A stretch of 64,000 bases of DNA from Desulfocucumis palustris (GCF_002933875.1 NZ_BFAV01000018.1:62001-126000), one strand, 5' to 3'; positions 1 through 10,232 are shown, numbered from the stretch's first letter. Translations and numbers: made by a program. Notes: generated from the letters alone by a model not told the origin.

Positions 1-236
1 ACAACAGCCAATTCCGGCCTCATCCTCTGAAAAGTCTTAAGAGCATCTATCCCGTCCCCGAAGGGAATACCAAGGATGGCAATATCCACGGCGCCTTTTT
101 TGATTATCTCGGCAGCCAGATTCATGTTGTTTCCGATGTATTCCACCTGTCCAAGGCCGGTATCCTCAACCGCGATTCCAAGTAATTTTTTATAAAAAGC
201 CGAGTTTTCCAATATCAGCAATCTGATCTTTTCCAA
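1..236 (-). CDS. Degenerate CheB-like receiver domain protein (partial, 3' end outside window)
   Basis: The reading frame starts at TTG 236, just after the stop of the upstream diguanylate cyclase gene, and runs off the window. About 78 residues are visible, beginning MEKIRLLILENSAFYKKLL, which matches the start of CheB/CheY receivers (IRVLIVDDSAFMRKLL). The acidic pair is changed to E-N, and the phosphoacceptor region reads DIAILGIPFGDG, where the usual Asp appears to be Gly. The fold is therefore receiver-like but unlikely to be phosphorylated normally. Its place at the end of a CheA/CheW/MCP operon suggests a CheB-type methylesterase or a pseudo-receiver adaptor. Whether a methylesterase domain follows cannot be seen. 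Confidence 0.6.
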   Translation of the reverse strand, partial: MEKIRLLILENSAFYKKLLGIAVEDTGLGQVEYIGNNMNLAAEIIKKGAVDIAILGIPFGDGIDALKTFQRMRPELAV

Positions 237-237
237 A

Positions 238-1218
238 TTATCCACCCGCCGCCCGAACAGTATTGCGCCCCGCCTGCTTGGCCTCGTAAAGGGCTTTGTC
301 CGCCTCCGCAATTAAAACTGCCGGCAGCGCTTCCCGGGTTGGCAGTGCGGTGGCAACCCCCATGCTGACGGTCACATAATCATCCACCTTTGAGCTCTTG
401 TTCACTATTTTGGCATTTTTCACAACCGCGCTCATTTTTTCGGCCATTAACAACGAACCGTTTTTAGGCGTTCCCGGCAATACGGCCACAAATTCCTCGC
501 CCCCGTAACGGCAGAGCAAGTCTCCCGGGCGATTCATAACTCCTTGCAAAGCCCGGGCCACGGTTTTTAAACATTCATCGCCGGCCAGATGTCCGTATAA
601 ATCATTGTAATTTTTAAAATAGTCAATGTCCGCCATAATTAGTGACAGTGGTTTAACATTGCGTATGCCCCTTCTCCACTCCAGATCGATATATTCGTCA
701 AAGCGCCTTCTGTTGGCTATGCCGGTAAGACCGTCCAGGGTGGAGAGTAAATTCAGCTGTTTTATGGCTTCCTCCAGTTGCAGTGTAACTTCAATAAGGC
801 TCCGCTCCCTGACCTTTCTCTTGTCCATCTCGAATTTTAATTTCAGCGCCGACCGTATTCTGGCCAGCAGCTCAATTTTATGCACCGGCTTGTTTATATA
901 ATCGGTGGCCCCGGCCTCAAAAGCTTTTTCCAGATGCTCCATTTCCAGCAGCGAGGTAATAATTATTACCGGTATATCTTTTAAATGCTCACTATTTTTA
1001 ATAATACGGCAAACGTCCCGGCCATCCATATCCGGCAGCACTATATCCAGCAAAATAAGGTCAACGGTCTCAGAAGGCGCGCCGAAAGAGGTTATGCCAA
1101 GAAATTTAATAGTTTCATGGCCTGTTCCGGTAAAAAATAATTTTTGGCCGAAACCTTCCAGATACGACCCAATTATGGAACAAGTGGTCGGAGAATCGTC
1201 AACTGTTAGAATAGCCAA
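238..1218 (-). CDS. Response regulator with diguanylate cyclase output (REC-GGDEF)
   Basis: 326 residues with a TTG start and GGAGGGG upstream. An N-terminal receiver (about 1-125) has the acidic pair D7/D8, phosphoacceptor D58 in LLDIVLPDMDG and K110 in NKPV. A short helical linker leads to a GGDEF domain (about 160-320) with an intact active site RYGGEEF and an RPGD motif five residues before it, which fits the product-inhibition I-site (RxxD). It should make c-di-GMP from two GTP when phosphorylated, as PleD and WspR do. The gene lies 24 bp downstream of an MCP gene and in the same operon as CheA and CheW, so CheA is the likely phosphodonor (inference). Confidence 0.9.
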   Translation of the reverse strand: MAILTVDDSPTTCSIIGSYLEGFGQKLFFTGTGHETIKFLGITSFGAPSETVDLILLDIVLPDMDGRDVCRIIKNSEHLKDIPVIIITSLLEMEHLEKAFEAGATDYINKPVHKIELLARIRSALKLKFEMDKRKVRERSLIEVTLQLEEAIKQLNLLSTLDGLTGIANRRRFDEYIDLEWRRGIRNVKPLSLIMADIDYFKNYNDLYGHLAGDECLKTVARALQGVMNRPGDLLCRYGGEEFVAVLPGTPKNGSLLMAEKMSAVVKNAKIVNKSSKVDDYVTVSMGVATALPTREALPAVLIAEADKALYEAKQAGRNTVRAAGG

Positions 1219-1242
1219 CTGATTGTCACCCCTCCGGCATGG

Positions 1243-3627
1243 CTAAAATTTATACTCACTAATCTGTCTTTCCATATTCCGGGCCATTTCCGCCAGACTG
1301 TGGGCGGAAGAACTGGCCTGATTAGCGCCGTCGGCATTTTCTATGGAAGACTGGCTTATCTCCTGCATGTTGGCGGCTATACCGCCGGCCTCCCGGGAAA
1401 TCTCCGCGGCGTCCCTGGCAATAAGCGACACTTTTTCCGAGGCCCTGCCGGTATTCTCGGAAGCGTCACTGGCCGATGAGGACAGCTCGCTTATGGATTT
1501 AGCCACATCCTGCAGACCCTTGGAGGTTTCTTCAATATTTATGGCCGCCTGCCTGGCGTTCTCCGCCACCTCGGACACCTCCCTGTTTATCACGTTAACC
1601 CTCTCAGCCGAGAGCAGCACGGATTTGGATATTTCACCGGTGGCAGCCGACTGCTGGGTAACCGCCGAGGCAATGGTATTGGTAATGTCGGTTATTTCCT
1701 CAATTACTCCGCTAATGGTTTCCACAGCCCCAACCGCCCCGGACATATTTTCAAGCATGTTTTCTATTTGCTGGCTTATTTCATCAGTGGCCTCGGCTGT
1801 TTGTTTGGCCAGTTCCTTTACTTCGTTGGCCACCACGGCGAAGCCCTTGCCGGCCTCCCCCGCGCCCGCGGCCTCTATGGCAGCGTTTAAAGCCAGCATT
1901 TTGGTCTGCTCGGCAATGTCATTGATAATACCAATAATTTTTCCAATCTGCCGGGAAGAATCGTTAAGCCTGGCTATAATAGTCCTGGTTTCCCCCGCTC
2001 TCACGCCGGCGTTATCGGTAATCATTATAGACCGCTCGCAATTGCGGCTTACTTCGTTTAAAGAAACATTTATTTCCCTGACCGCCGTGGCCACACTGTT
2101 TACCGAGTCGGACATTTCAGTGGTGGAAATTGATATTTTGCTTATACTCTCCGAATTCTGCTCCGCGCCGGCACTAACCTGATCCACGGCAGCTGAAATT
2201 TGCTCCGCGGAAGCGGCCAGTCTTTGCACGCTGCTGAACATATCTTCCAGCGCAGCCGAATTCATATTAATATAATTGCTGGTATCCGAAGAGATGGCCG
2301 CCGTGCCGCTGATACTATCGTTAATCTGCTTCACGGCCTGATTGACGGAAATAATTCTGGACTCCATTTCCTTGCTGCCGGACGCCATATCCCCCGCCGA
2401 AACGGACATGGCGTCCAGGGTTTTGCTGATGGTTATGGAACTGATATGTATATCCGCAAATATCCTGCCAAAACTCTCTGCAATTTTGTTAAAGGAATTA
2501 CCCACCAGCCTCAGCTCATCTTTGGCATCCAGCCTGATCCTGGTGGTTAAATCGCCTTCGGCCATGCTTTGAGACGCCTTCACCAGGCTGGAAATTGTAG
2601 TCTTAATTGATATATATAAAGCTATGAAAAAGTAAATGGCAAGTATTATTCCGGCCGCGGCGAAGCCTATGGCCGTATATTCCTTGAGAACAAGTTTATC
2701 TATCCGGGCCTGCAGCAAGCTGTTCAGCGCCGATTCACCGGCATCGGCCTGTATAAAAACGGTGTCTATGGTTTTTGCCGCCGCGGCTGAAAAATCCGCC
2801 GGCTGAATATCGATTTTACCTGCGTTAATAATGTTTGCGTCAAGAAGCTCCAGGAACCTGTTTATCTGCAATTGGCTATCGGCGCCGTATCTCTCAAGAC
2901 CCGGCTTTAGAGAGGAATTGTATTTAAACAAAGAATTGTTGCTGGCGGTTAAATCGGAATAACTGGATCTAATTTTATTAGCCAGGCCTATTATTTGGGT
3001 TTTAGCATTGTCAGAAACACTTTTTCTTTCAGCCGCGGCCAAACCGGCGGCCCGGGCCTGCTCCAGGCCGGCAATTAAAGCGGGTGTTTTGTTTAACAGC
3101 CCGTCCATTAAAAAATAAGTGTCCAGCTGGTAGTCTGTGATAAGATTGGAATTATTGCAAACTTGGGTCATTAAATCGTTGATATCGGCTATGGCAACCT
3201 GGTGCGGCTGAGCAGAATCACCTGCCGGGGCGCCATTAATAATTGCCTGCAAATCATTCTTTACTCTTTCTAATTTATCACCCGTGTCGAAATATTCTCC
3301 GTACTTCTGATCAATCAGGTCAATACTGCCGATATCTTTGTTAATATCATTTACCTTACTTGACAGCAGACTTTCACCGGATACATTCTCATTACTTGAA
3401 ATACCGCCATGCTGCTGAACGTCTTCCAGCAGATTATAAAGGGCGCCTATATACTCCATGCCCTGTTTTTCCGTTGTAATGAATTTTATCTGAGAATTCA
3501 ATTCTGTGATCAGCAAGTATAATGTGACTGAAATTGACATGGACAGCAAAAGTGTTATAAGAATAAATTTAAACGAATATTTTAAGCGGTTTAATATTAA
3601 AGCAGCTGGAATGAATAGTTTTTTCAC
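1243..3627 (-). CDS. Membrane methyl-accepting chemotaxis protein
   Basis: 794 residues from a GTG start; AAGGAG lies about 11 nt upstream. Membrane helix about 19-42, a roughly 275-residue extracellular sensor region without Cys-rich or PAS motifs (probably helical), a second membrane helix about 318-340, HAMP about 340-392, then a long coiled-coil signalling domain. The hairpin tip (about 565-620) reads [20 protein letters not shown] then [15 protein letters not shown], with Gly for the usual Arg after EAA. It should sense a ligand outside the cell and control the CheA encoded just upstream. The ligand is unknown. Confidence 0.92.
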   Translation of the reverse strand: MKKLFIPAALILNRLKYSFKFILITLLLSMSISVTLYLLITELNSQIKFITTEKQGMEYIGALYNLLEDVQQHGGISSNENVSGESLLSSKVNDINKDIGSIDLIDQKYGEYFDTGDKLERVKNDLQAIINGAPAGDSAQPHQVAIADINDLMTQVCNNSNLITDYQLDTYFLMDGLLNKTPALIAGLEQARAAGLAAAERKSVSDNAKTQIIGLANKIRSSYSDLTASNNSLFKYNSSLKPGLERYGADSQLQINRFLELLDANIINAGKIDIQPADFSAAAAKTIDTVFIQADAGESALNSLLQARIDKLVLKEYTAIGFAAAGIILAIYFFIALYISIKTTISSLVKASQSMAEGDLTTRIRLDAKDELRLVGNSFNKIAESFGRIFADIHISSITISKTLDAMSVSAGDMASGSKEMESRIISVNQAVKQINDSISGTAAISSDTSNYINMNSAALEDMFSSVQRLAASAEQISAAVDQVSAGAEQNSESISKISISTTEMSDSVNSVATAVREINVSLNEVSRNCERSIMITDNAGVRAGETRTIIARLNDSSRQIGKIIGIINDIAEQTKMLALNAAIEAAGAGEAGKGFAVVANEVKELAKQTAEATDEISQQIENMLENMSGAVGAVETISGVIEEITDITNTIASAVTQQSAATGEISKSVLLSAERVNVINREVSEVAENARQAAINIEETSKGLQDVAKSISELSSSASDASENTGRASEKVSLIARDAAEISREAGGIAANMQEISQSSIENADGANQASSSAHSLAEMARNMERQISEYKF

Positions 3628-3730
3628 AATTCATCGTTCTCCTTAATTAATTTTGACCTTATACTAATCAATTATAATCCCCCTTTCCGGTTCCGGTACG
3701 CCACCGGCGGCGCGCCGGCCTCACATAGAT

Positions 3731-4147
3731 TTACTGCTCCGTGATAATATCCCGGCTGATAATTACAATCAGCCTGCTGTCCAGCCTGGCCACTTCCCTT
3801 ATGAATCTGGCCTCCTGGCTGGTAATATTGGCGGGGGCCGGTTCGCAAAAGCTATCTTCCACATCAATTACGGACCCCGGCCGGTCAATTATAAATCCCG
3901 CGTAATCAGGGTTTTCCGGGCTGTTCTTCAATATTACGCAAGCGGGGCGCTCTTTCGGCGCCGCATACTCATATCCCATCAGCCGGGCCAGATTTATTAA
4001 TGTGACTATCTGCCCGCGCATGTTGAGCAGACCCACGATATGCGGCGCCGCGTCCGGAACCGGGGTGTAGTCGATATTCCGGTCTATTTCCTTTACCGCA
4101 TTAATATCTATGCCGAACAGATTACCGCACAGATAAAATGTTAAAAT
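3731..4147 (-). CDS. cheW: CheW-like coupling protein with uncertain start codon
   Basis: The frame encodes LTFYLCGNLFGIDINAVKEI followed by GLLNMRGQIVTLINLARLMG, the classical CheW SH3-like fold, about 138 residues in all. It links receptors to CheA. No ATG, GTG or TTG exists at the conserved N-terminus. The ATG that directly abuts the cheA stop (4153-4155) opens a frame that stops after four codons, while the CheW frame at this point begins with ATT (4145-4147) next to GGAAGGA. The choices are an ATT start, an internal GTG at 4036 that would remove the first beta strands, or a one-base deletion just after the ATG that would otherwise give MEGILTFYL. The 5' end is therefore uncertain although the domain is clear. 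Confidence 0.8.
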   Translation of the reverse strand: MLTFYLCGNLFGIDINAVKEIDRNIDYTPVPDAAPHIVGLLNMRGQIVTLINLARLMGYEYAAPKERPACVILKNSPENPDYAGFIIDRPGSVIDVEDSFCEPAPANITSQEARFIREVARLDSRLIVIISRDIITEQ

Positions 4148-4155
4148 CCTTCCAT

Positions 4156-7068
4156 TTATAAAACATCACCTCTTTTTTTAAGTACCGTTTTTACCTTGTC
4201 CAGTAACCTTTCCTTGTCCAGCTTTATTTCGTAAAAGTTAAACCCCGCCTCCATTCCCTTCCGCGCGCTTTTTTCATCCGACATGGAGGTTACTGCTATG
4301 GCCGGAAGAGAGGCAAGGTTTTTATCCCCGCGCACCCTTTTCATCAGCTCGAAGCCGTCCATTAGCGGCATTTCTATATCGGATATGAGCAAGTCCACAT
4401 GATTTTCCTGCAGCAGCTGCCAGGCTTCCCTTCCGTTCACTGCCGCCAGCACCTCATAGCCCTCCGACTCCAGGTATTCCTTCTCCATTTTCATAAAAAA
4501 GGGTGTATCCTCCGCCAGAAGAATTCTTTTATTTTTGGAGGCAATGGCCTGGGCATCTTTTTTCAGTCTTCCCTGGGCGGCCATTTCAAAAAGTTCATAA
4601 ATATTAATGAATACCACAATGCGCCCGTCCAATACCATGGAGCCGAAAATTCCGGAATTCTTTATGAGCTCCGGACCAAATTTTATTTTCCTTTCCGTGG
4701 TATCAATTATTCTTTCAGTTAAAATTCCCATGGTGTGACTTATCATCTTCGGCACAATCACATATTGGGTGCCCGGGCTGTCATCCGCGGCGGTTATCGG
4801 CAGGTAGTTCTCCGGGCGGATTATTCTAAGGGCCTCGCCCCTGAACTGAATAAACTCTTTGCTGCCTATTCTTTCTATCTGCCCGGAGCTGATTTTTTCC
4901 ACCCTGGACACCATGGACAAATCAATGGCCAGTATTTCCGGGCCGGAACACTTAAATAGCAATAAATTCTGATTTTCCGCCATACTGTCGGTGGCGGGGG
5001 TTAAATCCCCCGATTTTAAATCCCGGGCCTCATCCGCGAATCTTAGCCCGGCGGCCGATGCTATGCCTTCCGGGTCAAGAATCATGGCGGTGCGGCCGTC
5101 TCCCATAATGGTCACCCCGGAATAGCACTGGCAGCCTTTTAAATACCGGGGTACGGGTTTCACCAAAATTTCCTCCCAGTCGTGTATTACATCCACCACC
5201 AGGCCAAAAAGCTTGGAGCCGCTCTTTATTACCAGCACCCTCATGACACCGTTTTTATCCGGCTCTTCCCTTTTTAATCCCAATATACCGCCCAGGTGCA
5301 CTATAGGAAGCAGTTTGCCTCTGAAACGCAAAACATCGGCGCCCCGAACCTGCTCTATTCTTCTGGCGGCATTCCCGCCCCCGGGCTTTATGCGCACCAG
5401 CCCCTGCAAATTGACCTGGGGCAGGGCGAATTTTTGACCCTGCACATCCACAATAAGGGATGAAATAATAGCCAGAGTCAGAGGGATATTCAGGCGCAAA
5501 GTGGTGCCCTGCCCCAGGCAGGTCATTATTTCCATGGTGCCGCCCAATTTTTCTATATTTGTTTTGACCACATCCATGCCAACCCCCCTGCCGGAAAAAT
5601 CAGTTACCTTTCCGGCAGTGGAAAAACCGGGGTGAAAAAGCAATTCCAGAAAATCCCTTTCCCCCAGGGTCGGTATTTCCGCCTGGTTGATAAAACCTTT
5701 TTTCAGGGCCGCGCTTTTTATATTTTCAATGTCGATACCCTTGCCGTCGTCAATAATATCAATATTTACATAGCCGCTCTCGTGGTAGGCCCGGAGTTTT
5801 ATTTTACCGGTTCTGGGCTTGCCCTTTTCCTCCCGCTCCTCCGGCAGCTCTATTCCATGGTCGGCAGCATTGCGAACAAGGTGGGTAAGGGGGTCCGCCA
5901 GTTGTTCTATAATGGATTTATCCAATTCGACCTCGCTGCCCTCCATTTGCAGCTCTATGTCCTTACCCAGCTTTTTGGAAATCTCTCTGATAATTCTGGG
6001 GAATTTATTAAAAACTTTGGCCACGGGCTGCATGCGTGTCAGCATAATTTTTTCCTGCAGCTCGGTGGTAATGGCGTCAATATTTTGCAACACGGATTTA
6101 ACGCCTGGAATAGCCTTGCGGTAGGACTCCAGAATGCGGAAAAGCTGATTCCTGCCAAGCACCATTTCGCTGGCCAGGTTAAGCAGGTCGTTTAGCAGTG
6201 ACACATGAACCCTTACCGTATCATCCCCGGTCCGGGCAGGCCGCTTGATGGCGCCATCCATGATTTCAGCAGGCTGCCCGGCGACATTATCCGCCGCCTC
6301 GGCAGGCTCCCCCTGCGGCCCGGCAAATCCTTCCGCTCCGACCGGAACGCACTCCCCGGGCAGCCGGAAAGCGGCGGTATTCTGAAATTGACTGAATTCG
6401 CTCCCGGTCAATTCAGTTATTTTGTCCTCATCAATATCCAGTGCCGCGGCCACCAGGCCTTTTTCCAGCACGCTGGAAAAAAGCACAACGTCTTCCCCGA
6501 CTAATAAACCGATTACATTGCCGATTGACCCTATTTTTTGGGTGAGCGCGGCAACATCCGCATTTGCTGAAAAGTTCATTTTAAACGGCCTGTGGCCGTG
6601 AGTCAGCTTAAAATCAGGAAGGCTTCCGGCGCTGCGGGAAGACGCTTCTTCCACCTGCTCCAGACTGCCGGCTTGGGTTTGATTTTCTTCGTTCCGGGAC
6701 TGTAATAAGGAGGAAATACTTGAAACATAGTCGGATATGTCAACCTCGTGGCTATTATATACGTCCGATATCATTTTTTTCAGGCAATCATTGGCGGACA
6801 GCAATGTATCAATCATTTCGCTGTCAATAATCACATTGCCGTTTCTTATTTCCCCAAACAGATTCTCCATTGTATGAGACAATTCGACAATATTGGCAAG
6901 ATCAAAGAATCCGGCGGTGCCCTTAATACTGTGCAGGCTTCGGAACACGCCATGGACAACCTCCGCGTCCCCGTTACCCCCTTCCAGTCTGAGCAACCCC
7001 GCTTCAACGGCATCCACATGGCCGGTAACCTCTTCCACAAAATTGCTGATAAGCTCCTGATTATTCAA
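4156..7068 (-). CDS. cheA: Hybrid chemotaxis histidine kinase CheA with C-terminal receiver
   Basis: About 970 residues. The TTG at 7068 is preferred over the upstream GTG at 7098 because AGAGGTG lies 8 nt before it. Order: HPt domain with phospho-His in LHSIKGTAGFF (about residue 46); a long linker; dimerisation and kinase regions with the N-box HLVRNAADHGIE, DDGKGID and GRGVGMDVV; a CheW-like P5 domain; a second CheW-like region (about 700-830); and a receiver (about 845-965) with AED, SDIEMPLMDG and a terminal IKL. It autophosphorylates from ATP and can pass phosphate to the fused receiver or to the REC-GGDEF protein. CheA-receiver fusions are typical of Wsp- and Frz-type non-flagellar systems. 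Followed within 10 bp by cheW. Confidence 0.92.
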   Translation of the reverse strand: MNNQELISNFVEEVTGHVDAVEAGLLRLEGGNGDAEVVHGVFRSLHSIKGTAGFFDLANIVELSHTMENLFGEIRNGNVIIDSEMIDTLLSANDCLKKMISDVYNSHEVDISDYVSSISSLLQSRNEENQTQAGSLEQVEEASSRSAGSLPDFKLTHGHRPFKMNFSANADVAALTQKIGSIGNVIGLLVGEDVVLFSSVLEKGLVAAALDIDEDKITELTGSEFSQFQNTAAFRLPGECVPVGAEGFAGPQGEPAEAADNVAGQPAEIMDGAIKRPARTGDDTVRVHVSLLNDLLNLASEMVLGRNQLFRILESYRKAIPGVKSVLQNIDAITTELQEKIMLTRMQPVAKVFNKFPRIIREISKKLGKDIELQMEGSEVELDKSIIEQLADPLTHLVRNAADHGIELPEEREEKGKPRTGKIKLRAYHESGYVNIDIIDDGKGIDIENIKSAALKKGFINQAEIPTLGERDFLELLFHPGFSTAGKVTDFSGRGVGMDVVKTNIEKLGGTMEIMTCLGQGTTLRLNIPLTLAIISSLIVDVQGQKFALPQVNLQGLVRIKPGGGNAARRIEQVRGADVLRFRGKLLPIVHLGGILGLKREEPDKNGVMRVLVIKSGSKLFGLVVDVIHDWEEILVKPVPRYLKGCQCYSGVTIMGDGRTAMILDPEGIASAAGLRFADEARDLKSGDLTPATDSMAENQNLLLFKCSGPEILAIDLSMVSRVEKISSGQIERIGSKEFIQFRGEALRIIRPENYLPITAADDSPGTQYVIVPKMISHTMGILTERIIDTTERKIKFGPELIKNSGIFGSMVLDGRIVVFINIYELFEMAAQGRLKKDAQAIASKNKRILLAEDTPFFMKMEKEYLESEGYEVLAAVNGREAWQLLQENHVDLLISDIEMPLMDGFELMKRVRGDKNLASLPAIAVTSMSDEKSARKGMEAGFNFYEIKLDKERLLDKVKTVLKKRGDVL

Positions 7069-7196
7069 TACAGCTTCACCTCTACATACCCGGTTCACAA
7101 TTATTTAGCCGTTTTTACCGCCCGGCGGTGTGTCTCCAAAACAGGCATTTCCGGCTGTCTCCCGGCATTGGCCGCCAGGGTTTGCATCACCGGCGG

Positions 7197-9383
7197 TTAT
7201 TTTGACTTGGATAGCTCCGCCGCGGTCTGGGCAATATCTTTAATTCCCGCAGTAACTTCGTATATACTTTCCGCGGCAATTTTGGAATTGGAAGCTATGT
7301 CCTTGATCCTGTCATTTATAAGGTTTACTCTTTCGGCCGCTGTAACAATGGCATATGAAATATCGCCCGCCACGGCTGTTTGCTCGGTAACCGCGGATGC
7401 AATGGTATTGGTTATTTGTGTTGTTTCATTAATAACCTGCAATATGGTGCCCATTGCTTTAACGGCGTTTGCCATATCCTGCTGCATTACATCAATTTGC
7501 TGGCCGATTTCTTCAGTTGATTCAGCAGTTTGTTTTGCCAGTTCCTTAACCTCGTTGGCAACAACCGCGAAGCCTTTTCCGGCTTCCCCGGCTCCAGCGG
7601 CCTCTATTGCCGCGTTTAAGGCAAGCATGTTGGTCTGTTCAGCAATTTCATTTATAACTTTAATGATTTTACCAATTTGTTTTGAAGATATATTAAGCTT
7701 GTTTATAATCTCATTAGTATCAATTGCCTTTGCTTCGGCATTGCCCGTTATATCCATGGATCGTCCGCTATTTATACTGATTTCGCTAAGGGATATATTA
7801 ATTTCTTTCATTGCCGAGGCGATACTGTTAACGGAATTGGAAACATCGTTGGCAAACCCTGAAACGTTACTTGTGTTGCTGGCTATTTGGTTAACCATAT
7901 CATTAACCTGGGTTACGCCCGCGGAGGTTTTCTCGGACGCCGCCGCAAACATTTTGATTGCATTGGTAATTTCTTTTGATTTTCTCAATCTCTCTTCACT
8001 AAGACTGTTTATCTTTTCTAAAGCCGCATTCATTTCTGAATTTTTTGCTTCCAGTTCCCTGGTTGTAAGCTCTAATTTATTCCTTTCCAGCTCCGCCTCC
8101 CGGCGATTAAAATCCATGCAGTTATATATAACGTTTATGTTGTTAAAAACGGCTTTGACCATGTCCCGGCATGTGCTGTAACCACAAGCCGAACAATTTA
8201 ACTCCCGCTCCCTTTTTGTTTTTTTGTGAAGCCGGGTAAATATTTCATTATAATCCGATTCGTCAGGTTCCTTCGGAGAAGGTATGTTGACATTATTATT
8301 ATATCTTCTGGTAAAATCATTTAATTTTAAATTTTTATCAAAATATTTATATAACCAATCAATCTTTCTTTTTGCCAGTTTACCACCCTTATCCGCCAGC
8401 TTTTCCGCTTTTAAGGCATTAAAGGCAAAATCGGCGTCATCCATGCCAATATTTTTTGCCGTGGCGGTTCCAATATTGCAGCCCTTGGAACAATTCAATA
8501 TATCCACCAGCAGGGGAATTGGCTTGTTAGCCGCCAATCTTTTCCCATATTCATCCAGGTATTCATAAGCATGGGTTGGTCCCTCCACCTGGCGTATCCA
8601 TGCTCCCTTTACTTTTGCCTCGACATTCTCTTTAAGTCCTCCCGGCCTGCTGAATAAACATCCCAGGCTGCAGCCTATATCTTCAAATCCTTTTTTGTTA
8701 TAGCCGGATATGTTGATCTGTTTTTTTTCTAAGTAATCCAGTAATTTTTTGTAAGTAATATTGTACTGTATGTAATTTTCCGTGTTGGGATCGTTTATTT
8801 CACTGATTTTACCTATGCATGGAGATAAAAATCCGATGTTATTTGAAACACCGGCATACTTTCTCAGGTATATGGCCGTACACATCATGGGACTGTGAAT
8901 GGGAGCAAGTTTTTTAATCAAGTCCGGTTTATACTTTTCAATGTAGCTTACAACGGCGGGGCAGGGCTGGGCTATCACGGAAAAAAGGTTTTTTTCTTTT
9001 ATTGCTTTTAAATAAGCCCATGTGGTAATATCCGCCCCAAAGGACACATCATAAATGACATCCGCGCCTTTGGACTTCAGAAAACCGAATAACCTTTCAT
9101 AATCGGCAATGTTTACCCTGATGGAAGGAGCCGCAATAATAGAAATTTTTTTCCCCCTGTCCAAATCCTCGAAAAAAGTTTCCGTATCATCCCTATAGTT
9201 CCTGGCCTCATGATCACATACTTCGATGCATTTGCCGCAGAGTATGCACTTTTCCGGGTTAACCTTTACTTTATTGGACCCTTCGGAAATATAAGCAATA
9301 TTTGCGCCGAAAACCGGGCAGTTTCTTATGCATTTATTACAGCCCACACAGTTTTGCTCATCAACCAGGATCACATCATCCAT
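7197..9383 (-). CDS. [FeFe]-hydrogenase-like iron-sulfur chemoreceptor (MCP fusion)
   Basis: 728 residues, ATG start with GGAGGGG upstream, no membrane helix or signal peptide, so cytoplasmic. Residues 1-60 hold two 4Fe-4S ferredoxin motifs (C12/15/18/22 and C46/49/52/56). About 75-330 resembles the large-subunit C-terminal domain of [FeFe] hydrogenases: [17 protein letters not shown] (L1-like), SPCIGK (L2-like), NCSKGCNIG (L3-like). The four cluster-ligand cysteines appear kept, but L1 lacks the first Cys of the TSCCP motif used in proton transfer. About 398-421 is another Cys cluster (CSACGYSTC plus a later Cys). A coiled coil leads into an MCP signalling domain (about 470-728) with a standard tip. 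Probably a sensor of redox state, H2 or a small gas rather than a catalytic hydrogenase (inference). First gene of the chemosensory operon. Confidence 0.88.
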   Translation of the reverse strand: MDDVILVDEQNCVGCNKCIRNCPVFGANIAYISEGSNKVKVNPEKCILCGKCIEVCDHEARNYRDDTETFFEDLDRGKKISIIAAPSIRVNIADYERLFGFLKSKGADVIYDVSFGADITTWAYLKAIKEKNLFSVIAQPCPAVVSYIEKYKPDLIKKLAPIHSPMMCTAIYLRKYAGVSNNIGFLSPCIGKISEINDPNTENYIQYNITYKKLLDYLEKKQINISGYNKKGFEDIGCSLGCLFSRPGGLKENVEAKVKGAWIRQVEGPTHAYEYLDEYGKRLAANKPIPLLVDILNCSKGCNIGTATAKNIGMDDADFAFNALKAEKLADKGGKLAKRKIDWLYKYFDKNLKLNDFTRRYNNNVNIPSPKEPDESDYNEIFTRLHKKTKRERELNCSACGYSTCRDMVKAVFNNINVIYNCMDFNRREAELERNKLELTTRELEAKNSEMNAALEKINSLSEERLRKSKEITNAIKMFAAASEKTSAGVTQVNDMVNQIASNTSNVSGFANDVSNSVNSIASAMKEINISLSEISINSGRSMDITGNAEAKAIDTNEIINKLNISSKQIGKIIKVINEIAEQTNMLALNAAIEAAGAGEAGKGFAVVANEVKELAKQTAESTEEIGQQIDVMQQDMANAVKAMGTILQVINETTQITNTIASAVTEQTAVAGDISYAIVTAAERVNLINDRIKDIASNSKIAAESIYEVTAGIKDIAQTAAELSKSK

Positions 9384-9789
9384 TTTTTTACAACCCCTCC
9401 GTCCGATATAATGTCAAAATCCGCATATCAACCTTTTCAATTCCAGCCGGCCTGGCAGTTAAGAATATTCTGGATATGCTACTTAAACAAAAATTTAAAT
9501 AAATTTTAAATAAACTTTAGATAAGATTTGCTGCTTATAAAGATTAATCGGGGTTTGCTAAAACCAGTTTTTATTTCAGCTACTTTTCAAGAACTCTCTT
9601 TAAAATATGCAAAAATATGAGCCAGTCTGCAGCGACGCTTATCTTCGACGAATTACCGCATTTCCCCTGCACCTTACTTCGACAATTATGCTACTAAATC
9701 CTTGACTTGTCAGATAATTTTTAATTCATGCGGCAAACCCTGGGTTAAGCATCACCGGTTATTTGACCTGTTAATTTTTCGACCGAAAA
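9384..9789. other. AT-rich intergenic region upstream of the chemosensory operon
   Basis: About 400 bp without a convincing gene. It must contain the promoter of the hydrogenase-like receptor gene on the minus strand; runs such as TTTAAATAAATTTTAAATAAA make hexamer assignment unsafe. No tRNA or tandem repeat is visible. Confidence 0.5.
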
Positions 9790-10067
9790 ATCACCACGGC
9801 CCGCAGGTCCCTGGATGAAAATATTGATGATACGGGGTTTATCGCGGCCTTTATAGACTATCTCTCTGCGGCGGGTTTTTCGAATGGGGGGATGCTCACC
9901 CAGCGCCTGACGGGAGCTTGCAGCCGTCCAGGGCGGGGGCCATACCTGACCCGGTGGCCTTCAGTACGCCCCGGAGAACCTGGCCGGCAAAATCTGCCGG
10001 GATATCAACGCCAGCGAGGTAATCTGGGATTTCTTCAGAAATGTTAAGGTAGCATTACAAATAAATG
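9790..10067 (+). pseudogene. Decayed LpqC-type esterase / polyhydroxybutyrate depolymerase remnant
   Basis: Three collinear pieces on the plus strand match the LpqC/feruloyl-esterase family: ENIDDTGFIAAFIDYLSAAG, then GFSNGGMLTQRLTG with the GxSNGG nucleophile elbow, then after a frame change QYAPENLAGKICRDINASEV IWDFFRNVK, the usual C-terminus. The stretch between IDYLSA and GFSNGG is missing about 15 residues, most of the region between nucleophile and C-terminus is gone, and no start codon is present. The gene is dead. It lies between the chemosensory operon and the CRISPR array, so it may mark an old insertion or deletion boundary. Confidence 0.65.
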
Positions 10068-10105
10068 AAAAACGGACCCCTGTGGTGATACGCCACAGGG
10101 GTCCG
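10064..10105 (-). terminator. Rho-independent terminator downstream of CRISPR array 1
   Basis: A 15-pair stem (10073-10087 with 10091-10105; core GGACCCCTGTGG / CCACAGGGGTCC; one T-G wobble near the loop) with loop ATA. On the minus strand it is followed by TTTTTCATTT. It would end transcripts running through the cas operon and array 1. Confidence 0.8.
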
Positions 10106-10232
10106 ACCTCTAATAAATGTTTAAATCTCTTAAAATCTCCATAGTTATTCTGCCGGCATTTGTTCCGTCAGCATTATTGAAATGAATTCACTGTTCAGTA
10201 ATCTTTTACCCACCGGCATACTTATGCATCCT

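Noticed and set aside
7197-9383. Active [FeFe] hydrogenase
   Set aside because: L1 lacks the TSCCP proton-transfer Cys and the protein ends in an MCP domain; a sensor is more likely.
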